A stretch of DNA of 64,000 bases from Qipengyuania xiapuensis. Its GTDB lineage: Bacteria; Pseudomonadota; Alphaproteobacteria; Sphingomonadales; Sphingomonadaceae. Position 1 is the stretch's first letter, and each line of letters opens with the position of its first letter. The DNA lies in NCBI RefSeq assembly GCF_019711395.1, contig NZ_JAIGNL010000001.1:1550001-1614000 (forward strand), in the 5' to 3' direction. The notes under the pieces are model-generated. The model searched no databases, was not told the DNA's origin, and was given only the letters and a program-made list of their open reading frames with translations. A program made the translations under genes and the position numbers. This document shows, piece by piece, positions 26,812 through 35,478 of the stretch.

Positions 26812-27630
26812 CTATTTGGCGATTTCGCGCCGGTTCGCAAGGCTTGGAACCTGTCGGCGAACATCTTCGATGCGCGAAAGGTCGATATCTGCAAAACCAA
26901 GGCTAGGTCCGTCGCCGCCCATGTCGAGGATGATCTCTCCCCAGGGGTCGATCACCAGGCTGTGGCCATAGGTTTCACGCCCGTCCTCATGGGTCCCGAC
27001 TTGCGCGGCGGCCACGAGAAATGCGCTGGCCTCGATCGCACGGGCTCTGAGCAGGACGTGCCAGTGGGCCCTCCCCGTGGGAACGGTAAAGGCCGCGGGA
27101 ACGGCAATCGTGTCACAGCGAAGGTTGCCCAGTTTCTCGAAGAGCGCGGGGAAACGCATGTCGTAGCAGATCGAAAGTCCGAGCCTGCCGACAGGCGTAT
27201 CCTCGACCGCCACGACCTCCTCACCGGGTTCATAGGCATTCGACTCGCGCCAGCTTTCACCGCTCTCTAGGTCCACGTCGAACATGTGCATCTTGTCATA
27301 GGTCGCGGCGGCATCGCTCGCGCCTTGCTTAAAATAGTACGCGCGGTTCGCCCATTTCCCTCCGCAATGCGCAACAGCCATGGAGCCGATCGCAAGATCG
27401 ATCCCCGCCTCGGTTGCAAGGGCCGCCAAACGGTCCGGGAATTCTCGGGCCGCTGCTTTTACCAGCGGGGCGGCGCGTTTCCGGTTCCTGTCCAGCAGGA
27501 GCGACATCTCGGGAGTGAACAGTACCTGCGCCCCACCCGCACCGGCTTCGCGCGCAGCATCGCGGATCGTTTCGAAATTCGCCTCGGGATCGATGCCCGA
27601 TTGCATCTGCAGGACGGCTATGCGCGGCAT
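26812..27630 (-). CDS. Nitrilase-family carbon-nitrogen hydrolase (Nit1/Nit2-like)
   Basis: This 272-residue amidase has the catalytic triad Glu41 (LFTPEMS), Lys113 (YDKMHMFDVD) and Cys155 (GLSICYDMRFP). The extended motifs, including the HMFDVD stretch and VPAAFTVPTGRAHWHVLLRA, match the Nit1/Nit2 branch. Members repair deaminated glutathione or hydrolyse alpha-ketoglutaramate. Its neighbour upstream is a glutaredoxin gene, and that glutathione context supports deaminated-glutathione amidase as the best guess. The start codon directly follows the grxC stop on the minus strand, so they are one transcript. Confidence 0.92.
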   Translation of the reverse strand: MPRIAVLQMQSGIDPEANFETIRDAAREAGAGGAQVLFTPEMSLLLDRNRKRAAPLVKAAAREFPDRLAALATEAGIDLAIGSMAVAHCGGKWANRAYYFKQGASDAAATYDKMHMFDVDLESGESWRESNAYEPGEEVVAVEDTPVGRLGLSICYDMRFPALFEKLGNLRCDTIAVPAAFTVPTGRAHWHVLLRARAIEASAFLVAAAQVGTHEDGRETYGHSLVIDPWGEIILDMGGDGPSLGFADIDLSRIEDVRRQVPSLANRREIAK

Positions 27631-27894
27631 TCAGCCCTCGAGGAGCGCGTCCAGCTTACCTGCACGTTCCAGCTCGGCCAGTTCGTCCGAACCGCCGACA
27701 TGAGTGTCACCGATGAAAATCTGCGGGACCGTACGTGCTGCCGGGGCCCGATCGAGCATTTCGTCGCGCTTGGGGCCACCCATGGTGATGTCGTGTTCGG
27801 CATAGGTCGCGCCCTTCTTGTCGAGCAGCGCCTTGGCGCGATAGCAGAAACCGCAGCCGAACTTGGTGTAGATGTCGATATGAGGCTGGCTCAT
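27631..27894 (-). CDS. grxC: Glutaredoxin 3 family
   Basis: This 87-residue thiol oxidoreductase uses glutathione to reduce disulfides. The active site is Cys14-Gly-Phe-Cys17 in IYTKFGCGFCYRAKALL, then TVPQIFIGDTHVGGSDEL, which carries the cis-Pro and glutathione-binding residues. Most GrxC proteins have CPYC, while monothiol types have CGFS. CGFC is an intermediate motif. Start ATG 27894 is chosen over an upstream in-frame codon at 27936. It heads the operon grxC-nit-DUF1178. Confidence 0.94.
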   Translation of the reverse strand: MSQPHIDIYTKFGCGFCYRAKALLDKKGATYAEHDITMGGPKRDEMLDRAPAARTVPQIFIGDTHVGGSDELAELERAGKLDALLEG

Positions 27895-27941
27895 GAAAAT
27901 TCCTTGGTCGCTTGGCCGGAGAATAGGGTGTTGCAAGGTGT

Positions 27942-27970
27942 CTTGAAAGCCCTTTGCCCTTCCCTATCTT
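27942..27970 (+). promoter_or_regulatory. Heat-shock (sigma-32, RpoH) promoter of hsp20
   Basis: CTTGAAA at 27942-27948 and CCCTATCTT at 27962-27970 are separated by 13 bases. They match the RpoH consensus (CTTGAAA, 11-15 bases, CCCCATnT) with one change in the -10 part. Transcription would start near 27977, about 84 bases before the hsp20 ATG. Confidence 0.75.
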
Positions 27971-27976
27971 GATTGT

Positions 27977-28066
27977 GTCGCTGCATGGTGCAGCGATGCG
28001 GGAGTGCCGCTGACGGGCTCCCAATACATACTCAAATTGCTCACAGGAGGATTTGTTTCGATGAAC
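27977..28066 (+). ncRNA. Candidate ROSE-type RNA thermometer in the hsp20 leader
   Basis: The leader of about 84 bases folds into successive hairpins. A perfect 8-bp stem is TCGCTGCA 27978-27985 with TGCAGCGA 27989-27996. GGGAG 28000-28004 pairs with CTCCC 28018-28022, with two inner pairs. Near the start codon TTGCT at 28037-28041 faces the ribosome site AGGAGG at 28045-28050. A U(U/C)GCU sequence just before the ribosome site is the conserved element of ROSE thermometers in small heat-shock genes. The fold is my manual pairing. Confidence 0.62.
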
Positions 28067-28531
28067 CGTTTTGACACCACCCCCTATCGCCGTTCGACCG
28101 TAGGTTTCGACCGTCTTTTCGACCTGATGGAACGTCAGGCTCGCAATGCCGGTGGTGACAACTATCCGCCGTTCAACATCGAACGCCGTGACGAGGACCA
28201 GTATCGCATCACCCTGGCAGTGGCCGGGTTCCGCGCACAGGACCTCGATATCACCGCCCAGCAGAACCTGCTCACCATCCAGGGCCGCAAGCGCGACGAT
28301 GAAGTCGATGGCGAAATGCTGCACGTCGGCATCGCGAACCGCGGCTTCGAACGCCGCTTCGACCTTGCCGACTACGTGCGCGTCGAAAACGCCGACCTCA
28401 AGGACGGCATGCTGGTGATCGACCTCGTGCGCGAAGTGCCCGAGGCGATGAAGCCGAAGAAGATTGCTATCGGCGACCAGAAGCCGCTCGAAGTGATCGA
28501 CGGCGACAAGGACGACAGCGCGGCCGCCTAA
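28061..28531 (+). CDS. Small heat shock protein, Hsp20/IbpA family
   Basis: This 156-residue chaperone holds unfolding proteins in an ATP-independent way. The N-terminal arm (MNRFDTTPYRRSTVGFDRLFDLME) is of the IbpA type. The alpha-crystallin domain covers about residues 35-130, with YPPFNIERRDEDQYRITLAVAGF, LLTIQGRK and RGFERRFDLADYVRVENADLKDGMLVIDL. The C-terminal tail is acidic. ATG 28061 is 10 bases after AGGAGG. The sigma-32-like promoter and ROSE-like leader predict dual heat control, at transcription and translation. Confidence 0.95.
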   Translation: MNRFDTTPYRRSTVGFDRLFDLMERQARNAGGDNYPPFNIERRDEDQYRITLAVAGFRAQDLDITAQQNLLTIQGRKRDDEVDGEMLHVGIANRGFERRFDLADYVRVENADLKDGMLVIDLVREVPEAMKPKKIAIGDQKPLEVIDGDKDDSAAA

Positions 28532-28567
28532 TAACGGCTCAATTCCAAGCTTAGACTGGAAACGAAA

Positions 28568-28596
28568 GGGGGCGGCCTCGTAAGAGGACCGCCCCC
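28568..28596 (+). terminator. Terminator after hsp20
   Basis: A GC-rich hairpin: GGGGGCGG then CCTC (28568-28579) pairs with GAGG and CCGCCCCC (28584-28596) around GTAA, with one bulged A. It follows the hsp20 stop by 36 bases. There is no T-run downstream. Confidence 0.6.
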
Positions 28597-28791
28597 GCGA
28601 CGTCTAGCGCCGCCAAGTCCCGAATTCGGTCGTCCGGGTCGCAGAAGACAACCGGGTTCGAGACAAGCCCCACCGCTGGCTGGCGCAGCGAAAACTGCAA
28701 TGACTTAAGGCATTTGCGCCTGTGAGTCGGCAGCGTTCTGCAACAGATATATCAAAAGATAAAGGGACCGGCCCGGGGCGCGACAAAGGAC
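28597..28791. other. Intergenic stretch with no supported gene
   Basis: Between the two hairpins that close hsp20 and pyrG I see no credible gene or RNA. A 60-codon minus-strand frame at 28604-28786 has Arg/Ser-rich composition and no ribosome site. The part near 28740-28765 is locally AT-rich (ATATATCAAAAGATAAAG) but no promoter geometry was found. Confidence 0.5.
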
Positions 28792-28821
28792 GCTGTCGCG
28801 TGGTTACAAGCCCGCGACAGC
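28792..28821 (-). terminator. Hairpin downstream of pyrG
   Basis: A perfect 9-bp stem, GCTGTCGCG at 28792-28800 with CGCGACAGC at 28813-28821, has a 12-base loop. It lies about 50 bases beyond the pyrG stop in the direction of pyrG transcription, with an AT-rich stretch in between. It is likely a transcript end or 3' stabilising structure. Confidence 0.5.
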
Positions 28822-28871
28822 CGGTCTAATGATTACAAGCGTTTACCCGCCTGCATTTTTTGCAACTTTTT

Positions 28872-30506
28872 TTAGACGAGACGCGCCTGTTCAAGCGCCG
28901 CACCGATGAATCCGGCAAAAAGCGGGTGCGGATCAAAGGGTTTCGACTTCAGCTCGGGGTGGAACTGCACGCCGACGAACCACGGATGGTCGGGTCGCTC
29001 GACGATTTCAGGAAGCAGGCCATCGGGCGACATGCCCGAGAAAATCAGCCCCTGTTTTTCGAGCGGCTCGATGTACTTGTCGTTCACTTCGTAGCGATGA
29101 CGGTGGCGCTCCGAAATCTCGGTCGCGCCGCCATAGATCGACGAGACGTGGCTGTTTGCCGCAAGCTTCGCGTCATAGGCGCCGAGGCGCATCGTGCCGC
29201 CGAGATCGCCGTCAGCTTCCCGCTTCTGCAGGCCTTCTTCGGTCATCCACTCGGTGATGATACCGACGACCGGTTCGCTGGTTTCACCGAATTCAGTCGA
29301 ACTCGCCTTGTCGAAGCCGGCGTTACGCGCACCCTCGATGCAGGCCATCTGCATGCCCAGGCAAATGCCGAGGAACGGGACCTTGCGCTCGCGCGCGAAG
29401 CGTACGCTGGCGATCTTGCCCTCGCTGCCGCGCTCACCGAAGCCGCCGGGCACGAGAATCCCGTGCATCGGCTCGAGCTGCGACGCGATGTCGCTATCGC
29501 TCTGCTCGAAGACTTCCGCATCGATCCACTTGATATTGACCTTCACGCGGTGCGCCATGCCGCCGTGAACGAGCGCCTCGTTCAGCGACTTGTAGGCATC
29601 CTGCAGACCGACATACTTGCCGACCACGCCGATCGTAACCTCGCCTTCGGGGTTCGAGTGGCGGTCGACCACGTCGTACCAGCGCGACAGATCGGGCTCA
29701 GGCGCATCGGTGATGCCAAATCCGCGCAGCACTTCGGTATCGAGGCCTTCCGCGTGGTACTGGAGAGGGACCGAGTAGATCGAAGGTGCGTCGAGCGCGG
29801 GAATGACCGCTTCCTTGCGCACGTTACAGAAGTTGGCGATCTTCTGGCGCTCGCCATCGGGGATCGGATGTTCGGCGCGGCAAAGCAGCACGTCGGGCTT
29901 GATGCCGAGGCTTGCGAGTTCGCGGACGGAGTGCTGCGTCGGCTTGGTCTTCAACTCGCCCGCCGCCGCGATGTAGGGCACCAGCGTCACGTGGACGCTG
30001 AGCGACTGCATCGGCTCCAGTTCGTTCCTGAGCTGGCGGATCGCCTCCATGAACGGCAGGCTTTCGATATCGCCGACAGTGCCGCCGATCTCGCACAGGA
30101 TGAAATCGTGATCGTCCTGCCCGGCCAGCGCGAATTCCTTGATCGCGTCGGTGACGTGCGGGACGACCTGCACGGTCGCGCCGAGATAATCGCCGCGGCG
30201 TTCCTTCGCGATGATCTGCTGGTAGACCCGGCCCGAAGTGATGTTGTCGCCCTGGTGAGCGGACACCCCGGTGAATCGTTCGTAGTGGCCAAGGTCGAGA
30301 TCGGTCTCGGCCCCGTCGTCGGTCACGTAGACCTCACCATGCTGATACGGGCTCATCGTGCCCGGATCGACATTCAGATAGGGGTCGAACTTACGAATGC
30401 GGACCTTGTACCCGCGCGCCTGAAGGAGCGCTGCGAGAGAAGCCGCCATGAGACCTTTACCGAGCGAGGAGACCACGCCGCCGGTGATGAAAATATACCG
30501 CGCCAT
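28872..30506 (-). CDS. pyrG: CTP synthase
   Basis: This 544-residue enzyme aminates UTP to CTP with glutamine and ATP. The N-terminal synthase domain has the P-loop in [20 protein letters not shown] (residues 6-25), the [13 protein letters not shown] block and [15 protein letters not shown]. The C-terminal glutaminase (about 290-544) carries the nucleophile Cys in [11 protein letters not shown] and the catalytic His/Glu in [10 protein letters not shown]. Length and all blocks are standard. It lies 102 bp behind secG on the same strand, the common alphaproteobacterial tpiA-secG-pyrG order. The stop is followed by a T-rich stretch on the plus strand and a hairpin at 28792. Confidence 0.98.
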   Translation of the reverse strand: MARYIFITGGVVSSLGKGLMAASLAALLQARGYKVRIRKFDPYLNVDPGTMSPYQHGEVYVTDDGAETDLDLGHYERFTGVSAHQGDNITSGRVYQQIIAKERRGDYLGATVQVVPHVTDAIKEFALAGQDDHDFILCEIGGTVGDIESLPFMEAIRQLRNELEPMQSLSVHVTLVPYIAAAGELKTKPTQHSVRELASLGIKPDVLLCRAEHPIPDGERQKIANFCNVRKEAVIPALDAPSIYSVPLQYHAEGLDTEVLRGFGITDAPEPDLSRWYDVVDRHSNPEGEVTIGVVGKYVGLQDAYKSLNEALVHGGMAHRVKVNIKWIDAEVFEQSDSDIASQLEPMHGILVPGGFGERGSEGKIASVRFARERKVPFLGICLGMQMACIEGARNAGFDKASSTEFGETSEPVVGIITEWMTEEGLQKREADGDLGGTMRLGAYDAKLAANSHVSSIYGGATEISERHRHRYEVNDKYIEPLEKQGLIFSGMSPDGLLPEIVERPDHPWFVGVQFHPELKSKPFDPHPLFAGFIGAALEQARLV

Positions 30507-30608
30507 GGGAGTCGGGCCTTAAGCGTGGGGGTTGAGTCGGCGCAAGGGAAAAGGCGCGCAAAAAGCCCGCCATCCACAAGCGCAATGCGAATTTTGGTGC
30601 CCGAAGGC

Positions 30609-30968
30609 TTATTCGGCGAGCGGATCGTCTGCCGGAGTTGCCGGTGCCGGCTGTGCTGCGGGAGCAGCGCCCGGCCCGCCAAGCGGATCGAAATCTTGGA
30701 CCGGAGCAACCTCCCCGCCCAGCGTGGTTTCGACGGTCGCGGCATCCTCGTTAACCGCCATCGCTGCCAGCGCGATCGACAGCACCACGAAGATAACTGC
30801 CAGCCACTTGGTCGAACGGGTCAGGAAGTCTGCCGCGCCGCGTGCGCTGAGCATACCGCTCGGGCTACCGCCGATGCCGAGGCCGCCGCCTTCGCTGCGC
30901 TGCATCAGGATAACGGCAATCAGTGCTGCTGCGACGATTGCCTGTACGACGGTGAGGAAGAGGAACAT
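30609..30968 (-). CDS. secG: Preprotein translocase subunit SecG
   Basis: The 119-residue protein has two transmembrane helices (about residues 1-21 and 52-70) joined by RSEGGGLGIGGSPSGMLSARG, followed by ADFLTRSTKWLAVIF. That is the SecG core. SecG assists SecYE during export. A Pro/Ala/Asp-rich cytoplasmic or periplasmic tail of about 45 residues extends the C-terminus, as in other alphaproteobacterial SecG. It lies between tpiA and pyrG on the same strand, 68 bp after tpiA. Confidence 0.94.
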   Translation of the reverse strand: MFLFLTVVQAIVAAALIAVILMQRSEGGGLGIGGSPSGMLSARGAADFLTRSTKWLAVIFVVLSIALAAMAVNEDAATVETTLGGEVAPVQDFDPLGGPGAAPAAQPAPATPADDPLAE

Positions 30969-31036
30969 TGGTGACCAACTCTATCGAATAATCTGTACCC
31001 CGCGCATCTAGGCGCGCGAGTGTGAAACGGCAAGCG

Positions 31037-31798
31037 TCAGGCGTCTTCGCTTTCCGAAGCCGCGACAACGATACCGAGGAAACTTTCGGCGCTCAGGCTG
31101 GCCCCGCCCACCAGGGCACCGCCGACTTCAGGCGTCGACAGGATCTCGCGAGCATTCTCGGGCTTTACCGAACCGCCATAGAGGATACGGACTTCTGCCG
31201 AAGTCTCTTCGCCATAGGTCTCATCGAGCAGACCGCGGATCGCCTTGTGCATTGCCGCGATGTCCTTGGTGGTCGCGGTCCGGCCCGTGCCGATCGCCCA
31301 GATGGGTTCATAAGCAACGGTCAGGCGCTCGGCAGCATCCTCGATCTTGGGAAGGCTGGCGGCGAGCTGCTTCAGGACAAAGTCTTCGGCCTCGCCAGCG
31401 TCTCGCTTCTCAAGGCTTTCACCGCAGCACAAGATGATGCGCAGGCCCGCTTCGAGCGCGCTTTCGATCTTGGCATTGATGAGCTTGTTCGTCTCGCGGT
31501 GGTCGGTCCGGCGTTCGCTGTGACCGAGGATCACGAACTTCGCGCCGGCGTCGGCCAGCATGTTAGCCGAAATGTCGCCCGTGTGCGCGCCATCTTCGCC
31601 TGGGAAGCAATCCTGCGCACCCACACCGATCTGTTCGGCTTCGCGATGTACGGCGTGAATGAGAGTGTACGGTGGTGCCACGGCCACTTCGGCCTTCATG
31701 TAGCGCTGCGCCGCACGGTCGATCGCACGCGCTTCCGAAAGCATTGCGCGCGTACCGTTCATTTTCCAATTGCCAACAATGTAGGGCCGTTCGGCCAT
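31037..31798 (-). CDS. tpiA: Triosephosphate isomerase
   Basis: This 253-residue TIM barrel interconverts dihydroxyacetone phosphate and glyceraldehyde 3-phosphate. Catalytic residues are visible: Asn/Lys in VGNWKMNGT (residues 8-16), His in VILGHSERR (about 95), and Glu in VAYEPIWAIGTGRTA (about 167), together with the phosphate-gripping loop. YGGSVKPENA completes the signature. Length is standard. It is divergent from ppiD, with about 210 bp between the starts that must hold both promoters. It is probably transcribed with secG and pyrG. Confidence 0.98.
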   Translation of the reverse strand: MAERPYIVGNWKMNGTRAMLSEARAIDRAAQRYMKAEVAVAPPYTLIHAVHREAEQIGVGAQDCFPGEDGAHTGDISANMLADAGAKFVILGHSERRTDHRETNKLINAKIESALEAGLRIILCCGESLEKRDAGEAEDFVLKQLAASLPKIEDAAERLTVAYEPIWAIGTGRTATTKDIAAMHKAIRGLLDETYGEETSAEVRILYGGSVKPENAREILSTPEVGGALVGGASLSAESFLGIVVAASESEDA

Positions 31799-32011
31799 AG
31801 AATAATCCTGCTGCGTTCTGATTCAGGCGAGGCGCTATATAGGGACTGCGCGTGTCTTCGCCAGAGATGTTTGTTTCTGCACCAAAACCGGACGGGACCT
31901 GTTGCGGGGAGGTCGCAGGGCGGATAAAGCGCGCTGCACCAAAGGCAATGCACCGTGTCCAGCGTTGGATGTGGTGCGCCCCAAAGCACTGAAAAGGCCG
32001 CACCGCAAGCC

Positions 32012-33955
32012 ATGCTCACTTTCTTCCGCAATTTCTTCAAATCCAAGATCGGTCTCGCCATCACCCTGGCGTTCCTGGGGCTGATCGCTTTTGCCTTTGC
32101 CAGCATGGACGTCTCCAGCACCGGCACCTTCGGCGGCGTAGCCGGTGGAGATAGCGTTGCTGTCGTGGGCGACGAGAAGATCGGTACGGCCGAACTGCAG
32201 CAGGCTGCGAACGATGCTCTGCGCGAAGCGCGGCAGGAAGACCCCGAAATTACGATGAACGAGTTGCTCGCCAACGGCGGTCTCGAGCGGATCCTCGACG
32301 ATCTGATCGATCGTTATGCGATTACAGCATGGGGCGAGGAGAACGGGTTCCGGGCTGGCAATAACCTCGTCAATTACGAGATCCGTAACATCCCGGCCGC
32401 GCGCGGAGCGACCGGCGAGTTCGACCAGAACGCCTATGCCCAGTTCCTTCAGTCGGCCCAGCTGACCGATGCAGGGCTCCGCCAGCAACTGCGCACCTCG
32501 CTCTATTTCCGCCAGACCATCCTTCCGGCGATCTACGGTGCGAAGCTGCCCGAATCGCTTGCCGAGAATTACGCACAGACCTTCAAGGAGCGCCGCAGCG
32601 GCGCGATCGCCACGATCCCTGCGAGCCTCTATGCTCCGTCCGGCGATCCCAGCGACGAAGTCCTGACCGCCTTCTACAACGACAATAGCGAACGCTTCGT
32701 GCGTCCCGAACGTCGGACCCTTCGCTACGCCACCTTCGGTAGCGAGGCGCTTGGCGATCGCATCCAGCCTTCGGAAGAAGATATCGCCGCCTACTTCAAC
32801 GCGAATGCCGAGGAATTCGCGGCGAGAGAAAGCCGCAGCTTCACCCAGCTCATCGTCTCGACGCGACAAGGTGCAGAGGCGATCGCAGCACGCGTCAATG
32901 CCGGCGCAACCTTTGCCCAGGCAGCTGCCGATGCGAATTTCCGTACCACGAGCATCGAAGGCGCGACCCGCGAGGAAATCCGCGAACAGGCTTCGGGCTC
33001 CGACGCTGTCGCCAGTGCCTACTTCGCTGCCGCGCAGGGTTCGCTGACAGAACCTGCCCGCAGCCCGCTCGGCTGGCACCTCGCGCGTGTCGACCGCGTA
33101 ACCCAGACACCGGCCCGTACACTTGAGGATGCCCGCGAGGAAATCGTCGCGACGCTTCGTGAACGCAATCGCCAGCGCGGCATTGCAGAACTCGCCGTGA
33201 CGATCGAGGACCGCCTGTCCGACGGCGCTTCGCTGACCGCGATCGCAGAAGAACTGGACCTCGAACTGCAGACGACGGCTCCGCTGACTGCAACCGGCCA
33301 GGTCTACGGCACTCTCCAGCGGGCACCGGACGTGCTCGCACCCGTGCTGAATTTCGCTTTCCAGATCAACGAAGGCGACACCGAGATCGGTGCTCTGCCC
33401 GGAGGCGAGAACTTCCTCCTTTACGAAGTTGCGCGCATCACGCCGTCGGCAGCAGCTCCGCTCGCGGAAATCCGCGAGGAAGCGATCGCCGCCTGGCGCA
33501 GCACACGCGGTGACGAACTGGCGGAAGCCGCAGCGGACCGCATCCTCGCTCGTGTCCAGGAGGGTCGCACGCTTGCCGAAGCAGTTGCAGCCGAGGAAGC
33601 AGCGATCCGCGCTCCCGAGGACGTCGAGTACAGCCGCGAACAGCTTGCCCGCCTGCAAGGGCGCAATGTCCCCGCGCCGGTCGCTCTGATGTTCGGCATG
33701 GCCCAGGGCACGACCAAGAAGCTCGAAGGCACGCGTGACCAGGGCTGGTACGTCGTTGCGCTCGAGACGATCACGCTCGATGAGCTCGAAGAGAACGACC
33801 CGATCATCGACCAGGCAAAGGCACAGGTCGCACAGGCCTGGAGCGGCGAATATGCTGAGCAGATGCTGCGTGCCATGCGCGCAGCCATCGGTGTCGAGCG
33901 CAACCAGACTGCGATCGACGCGGTGCGCCGCCAGCTCCTCGGCGAAACGAACTGA
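32012..33955 (+). CDS. ppiD: PpiD-like periplasmic peptidyl-prolyl isomerase/chaperone
   Basis: This protein of about 647 residues has one N-terminal transmembrane helix (IGLAITLAFLGLIAFAFASM, residues 11-30) that anchors it with the bulk in the periplasm. A SurA-type chaperone segment follows (about 45-230). A parvulin-like domain begins near 245-345, with RESRSFTQLIVSTRQGAEAI and SPLGWHLARVDRV. The C-terminal part is helical and SurA-like. PpiD assists newly exported proteins at the Sec translocon. I chose ATG 32012 (MLTFFRNFF). An open frame to 31955 adds 19 residues without support. It is followed 8 bases later by trpE. Confidence 0.92.
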   Translation: MLTFFRNFFKSKIGLAITLAFLGLIAFAFASMDVSSTGTFGGVAGGDSVAVVGDEKIGTAELQQAANDALREARQEDPEITMNELLANGGLERILDDLIDRYAITAWGEENGFRAGNNLVNYEIRNIPAARGATGEFDQNAYAQFLQSAQLTDAGLRQQLRTSLYFRQTILPAIYGAKLPESLAENYAQTFKERRSGAIATIPASLYAPSGDPSDEVLTAFYNDNSERFVRPERRTLRYATFGSEALGDRIQPSEEDIAAYFNANAEEFAARESRSFTQLIVSTRQGAEAIAARVNAGATFAQAAADANFRTTSIEGATREEIREQASGSDAVASAYFAAAQGSLTEPARSPLGWHLARVDRVTQTPARTLEDAREEIVATLRERNRQRGIAELAVTIEDRLSDGASLTAIAEELDLELQTTAPLTATGQVYGTLQRAPDVLAPVLNFAFQINEGDTEIGALPGGENFLLYEVARITPSAAAPLAEIREEAIAAWRSTRGDELAEAAADRILARVQEGRTLAEAVAAEEAAIRAPEDVEYSREQLARLQGRNVPAPVALMFGMAQGTTKKLEGTRDQGWYVVALETITLDELEENDPIIDQAKAQVAQAWSGEYAEQMLRAMRAAIGVERNQTAIDAVRRQLLGETN

Positions 33956-33963
33956 GGCCGCGC

Positions 33964-35478
33964 TTGGCAGGCCAACTGGAAGGCCGCGCAAGAGCGCAAA
34001 GTGCGCTGGAGCAGGACCGGCCCGGGCTCGTCTGGCGCAGGCTAGTTGCCGATACCCTCACTCCTGTCGGCGCAGCGCTGCGCCTGATCGAGGAGGGACG
34101 TGGCGATTTCCTGCTGGAATCTGTAGAGGGCGGCGAAGTTCGCGGGCGGTACAGCCTGCTCGGCCTAGATCCCGATCTCGTGTTCCGCGCCGATGGCGAG
34201 ACTGCAGAGATCAACCGTTTCTGGGCTACCGACCGCGATGCCTTCGAGAAGCAAGCCGAGCCGACACTCGCCGCGCTCAGGTCACTGCTCGATGAATGCC
34301 GGATCGACGTGCCGGAGGGCTTGCCCCCTGCCCTCGCCTGCCTCGTCGGTTACTTCGGTTATGAAACCATCGGCCTCGTCGAGAAACTGCCTCGCGCAGG
34401 AGAGCAGGCGCTCGATGTGCCCGACATGCTTTTCGCACGTCCGACGCTGCTGCTGGTCTTCGACAGCCTCAGCGACGAACTGTTCTGCATCGCCCCCCTA
34501 TGGCCGGACAAGGGCAACCCCGAGGCTGCCATCTTCCAGGCGGAGGATCGTATAGATGCGGCCCTTGCCAAGCTGACGAGTGGTCTAGACCGTTCGGTCG
34601 CAAGCACCATCGACCTCGCAACGCCCGAGCCACGGCCCACAATGGCGAGCGAGGACTATGCCGCGATGGTCCACCGCGCGAAGGAATATATCGAGGCAGG
34701 CGACATCTTCCAGGTCGTCCTCTCGCAGCGCTTCACCGCGCCCTTCGAGCTGCCCCCGATTTCGCTCTATCGCGCCTTGCGACGGGTAAACCCCTCACCC
34801 TTCCTCTATTTCCTCGACATGCCGGGGTTTGCAGTCGTTGGATCGAGCCCCGAAATCCTCGTTCGCGTTCGTGACGGGGAAGTGACGGTGCGGCCGATCG
34901 CCGGCACGCGTCCCCGCGGCGCCACTCCCGAAGAGGACCGGGCCGCCGAAGCTTCGCTTCTCGCTGACCCCAAGGAACGCGCAGAGCATCTCATGCTGCT
35001 GGACCTGGGCCGAAACGATGTCGGCCGGGTGGCCGAGAGCGGAACGGTCACGGTGACGGACAGCTTCACCGTAGAACGATACAGTCATGTCATGCATATT
35101 GTGAGCAATGTGGTCGGCCAGCTTGATGAATCGAAGGATGCGATCGACGCGCTGTTCGCGGGGTTCCCTGCGGGCACCGTCAGTGGTGCACCCAAGGTAC
35201 GCGCCTGCGAAATCGTCGCCGAACTCGAACCTGCGACGCGCGGTCCCTATGCGGGCGGCGTCGGATATTTCGCGCCGGACGGATCCCTTGATAGCTGCAT
35301 CGTATTGCGTACCGCTGTGGTGAAGGACGGAACGATGCATGTGCAGGCCGGCGCGGGTATCGTTGCCGATAGCGACCCTGCCTATGAACAGCGCGAGTGC
35401 GAAGCCAAGGCCGGAGCGCTCTTCGCCGCCGCCCGCGAGGCCGTGCGCCTCGCCGGTGAACCGGGGTACGGCCAATGA
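33964..35478 (+). CDS. trpE: Anthranilate synthase component I
   Basis: This 504-residue enzyme forms anthranilate from chorismate with ammonia supplied by TrpG. The N-terminal domain includes FLLESVEGGEVRGRYSLLG, whose ESV-type segment is part of the Trp feedback site. The catalytic domain contains FQVVLSQRF, PSPFLYFLD, IAGTRPRG, LLDLGRNDVGRV and GTVSGAPKVRA. The start is TTG 33964, 8 bases after ppiD; no ATG fits the N-terminus. The stop overlaps the next gene by ATGA. No leader peptide or attenuator precedes it, so control may come through ppiD's promoter. Confidence 0.97.
   Translation: MAGQLEGRARAQSALEQDRPGLVWRRLVADTLTPVGAALRLIEEGRGDFLLESVEGGEVRGRYSLLGLDPDLVFRADGETAEINRFWATDRDAFEKQAEPTLAALRSLLDECRIDVPEGLPPALACLVGYFGYETIGLVEKLPRAGEQALDVPDMLFARPTLLLVFDSLSDELFCIAPLWPDKGNPEAAIFQAEDRIDAALAKLTSGLDRSVASTIDLATPEPRPTMASEDYAAMVHRAKEYIEAGDIFQVVLSQRFTAPFELPPISLYRALRRVNPSPFLYFLDMPGFAVVGSSPEILVRVRDGEVTVRPIAGTRPRGATPEEDRAAEASLLADPKERAEHLMLLDLGRNDVGRVAESGTVTVTDSFTVERYSHVMHIVSNVVGQLDESKDAIDALFAGFPAGTVSGAPKVRACEIVAELEPATRGPYAGGVGYFAPDGSLDSCIVLRTAVVKDGTMHVQAGAGIVADSDPAYEQRECEAKAGALFAAAREAVRLAGEPGYGQ

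Noticed and set aside
28604-28786. A 60-codon minus-strand open frame between hsp20 and pyrG
   Set aside because: Arg/Ser-rich product, no ribosome site, no recognisable signal or fold.
28860-30974. A 704-codon plus-strand open frame across pyrG and secG
   Set aside because: Antisense to unmistakable pyrG and secG. Composition is Arg/Asp/His-rich and no start site or motif is present.
33900-33964. trp leader peptide/attenuator before trpE
   Set aside because: trpE starts 8 bases after ppiD. There is no Trp-rich short frame and no alternative hairpins in that gap.
31835-33991. A 718-codon minus-strand open frame across ppiD
   Set aside because: Antisense to ppiD, which has a membrane anchor and PpiD domains; the opposite product is low in recognisable structure.
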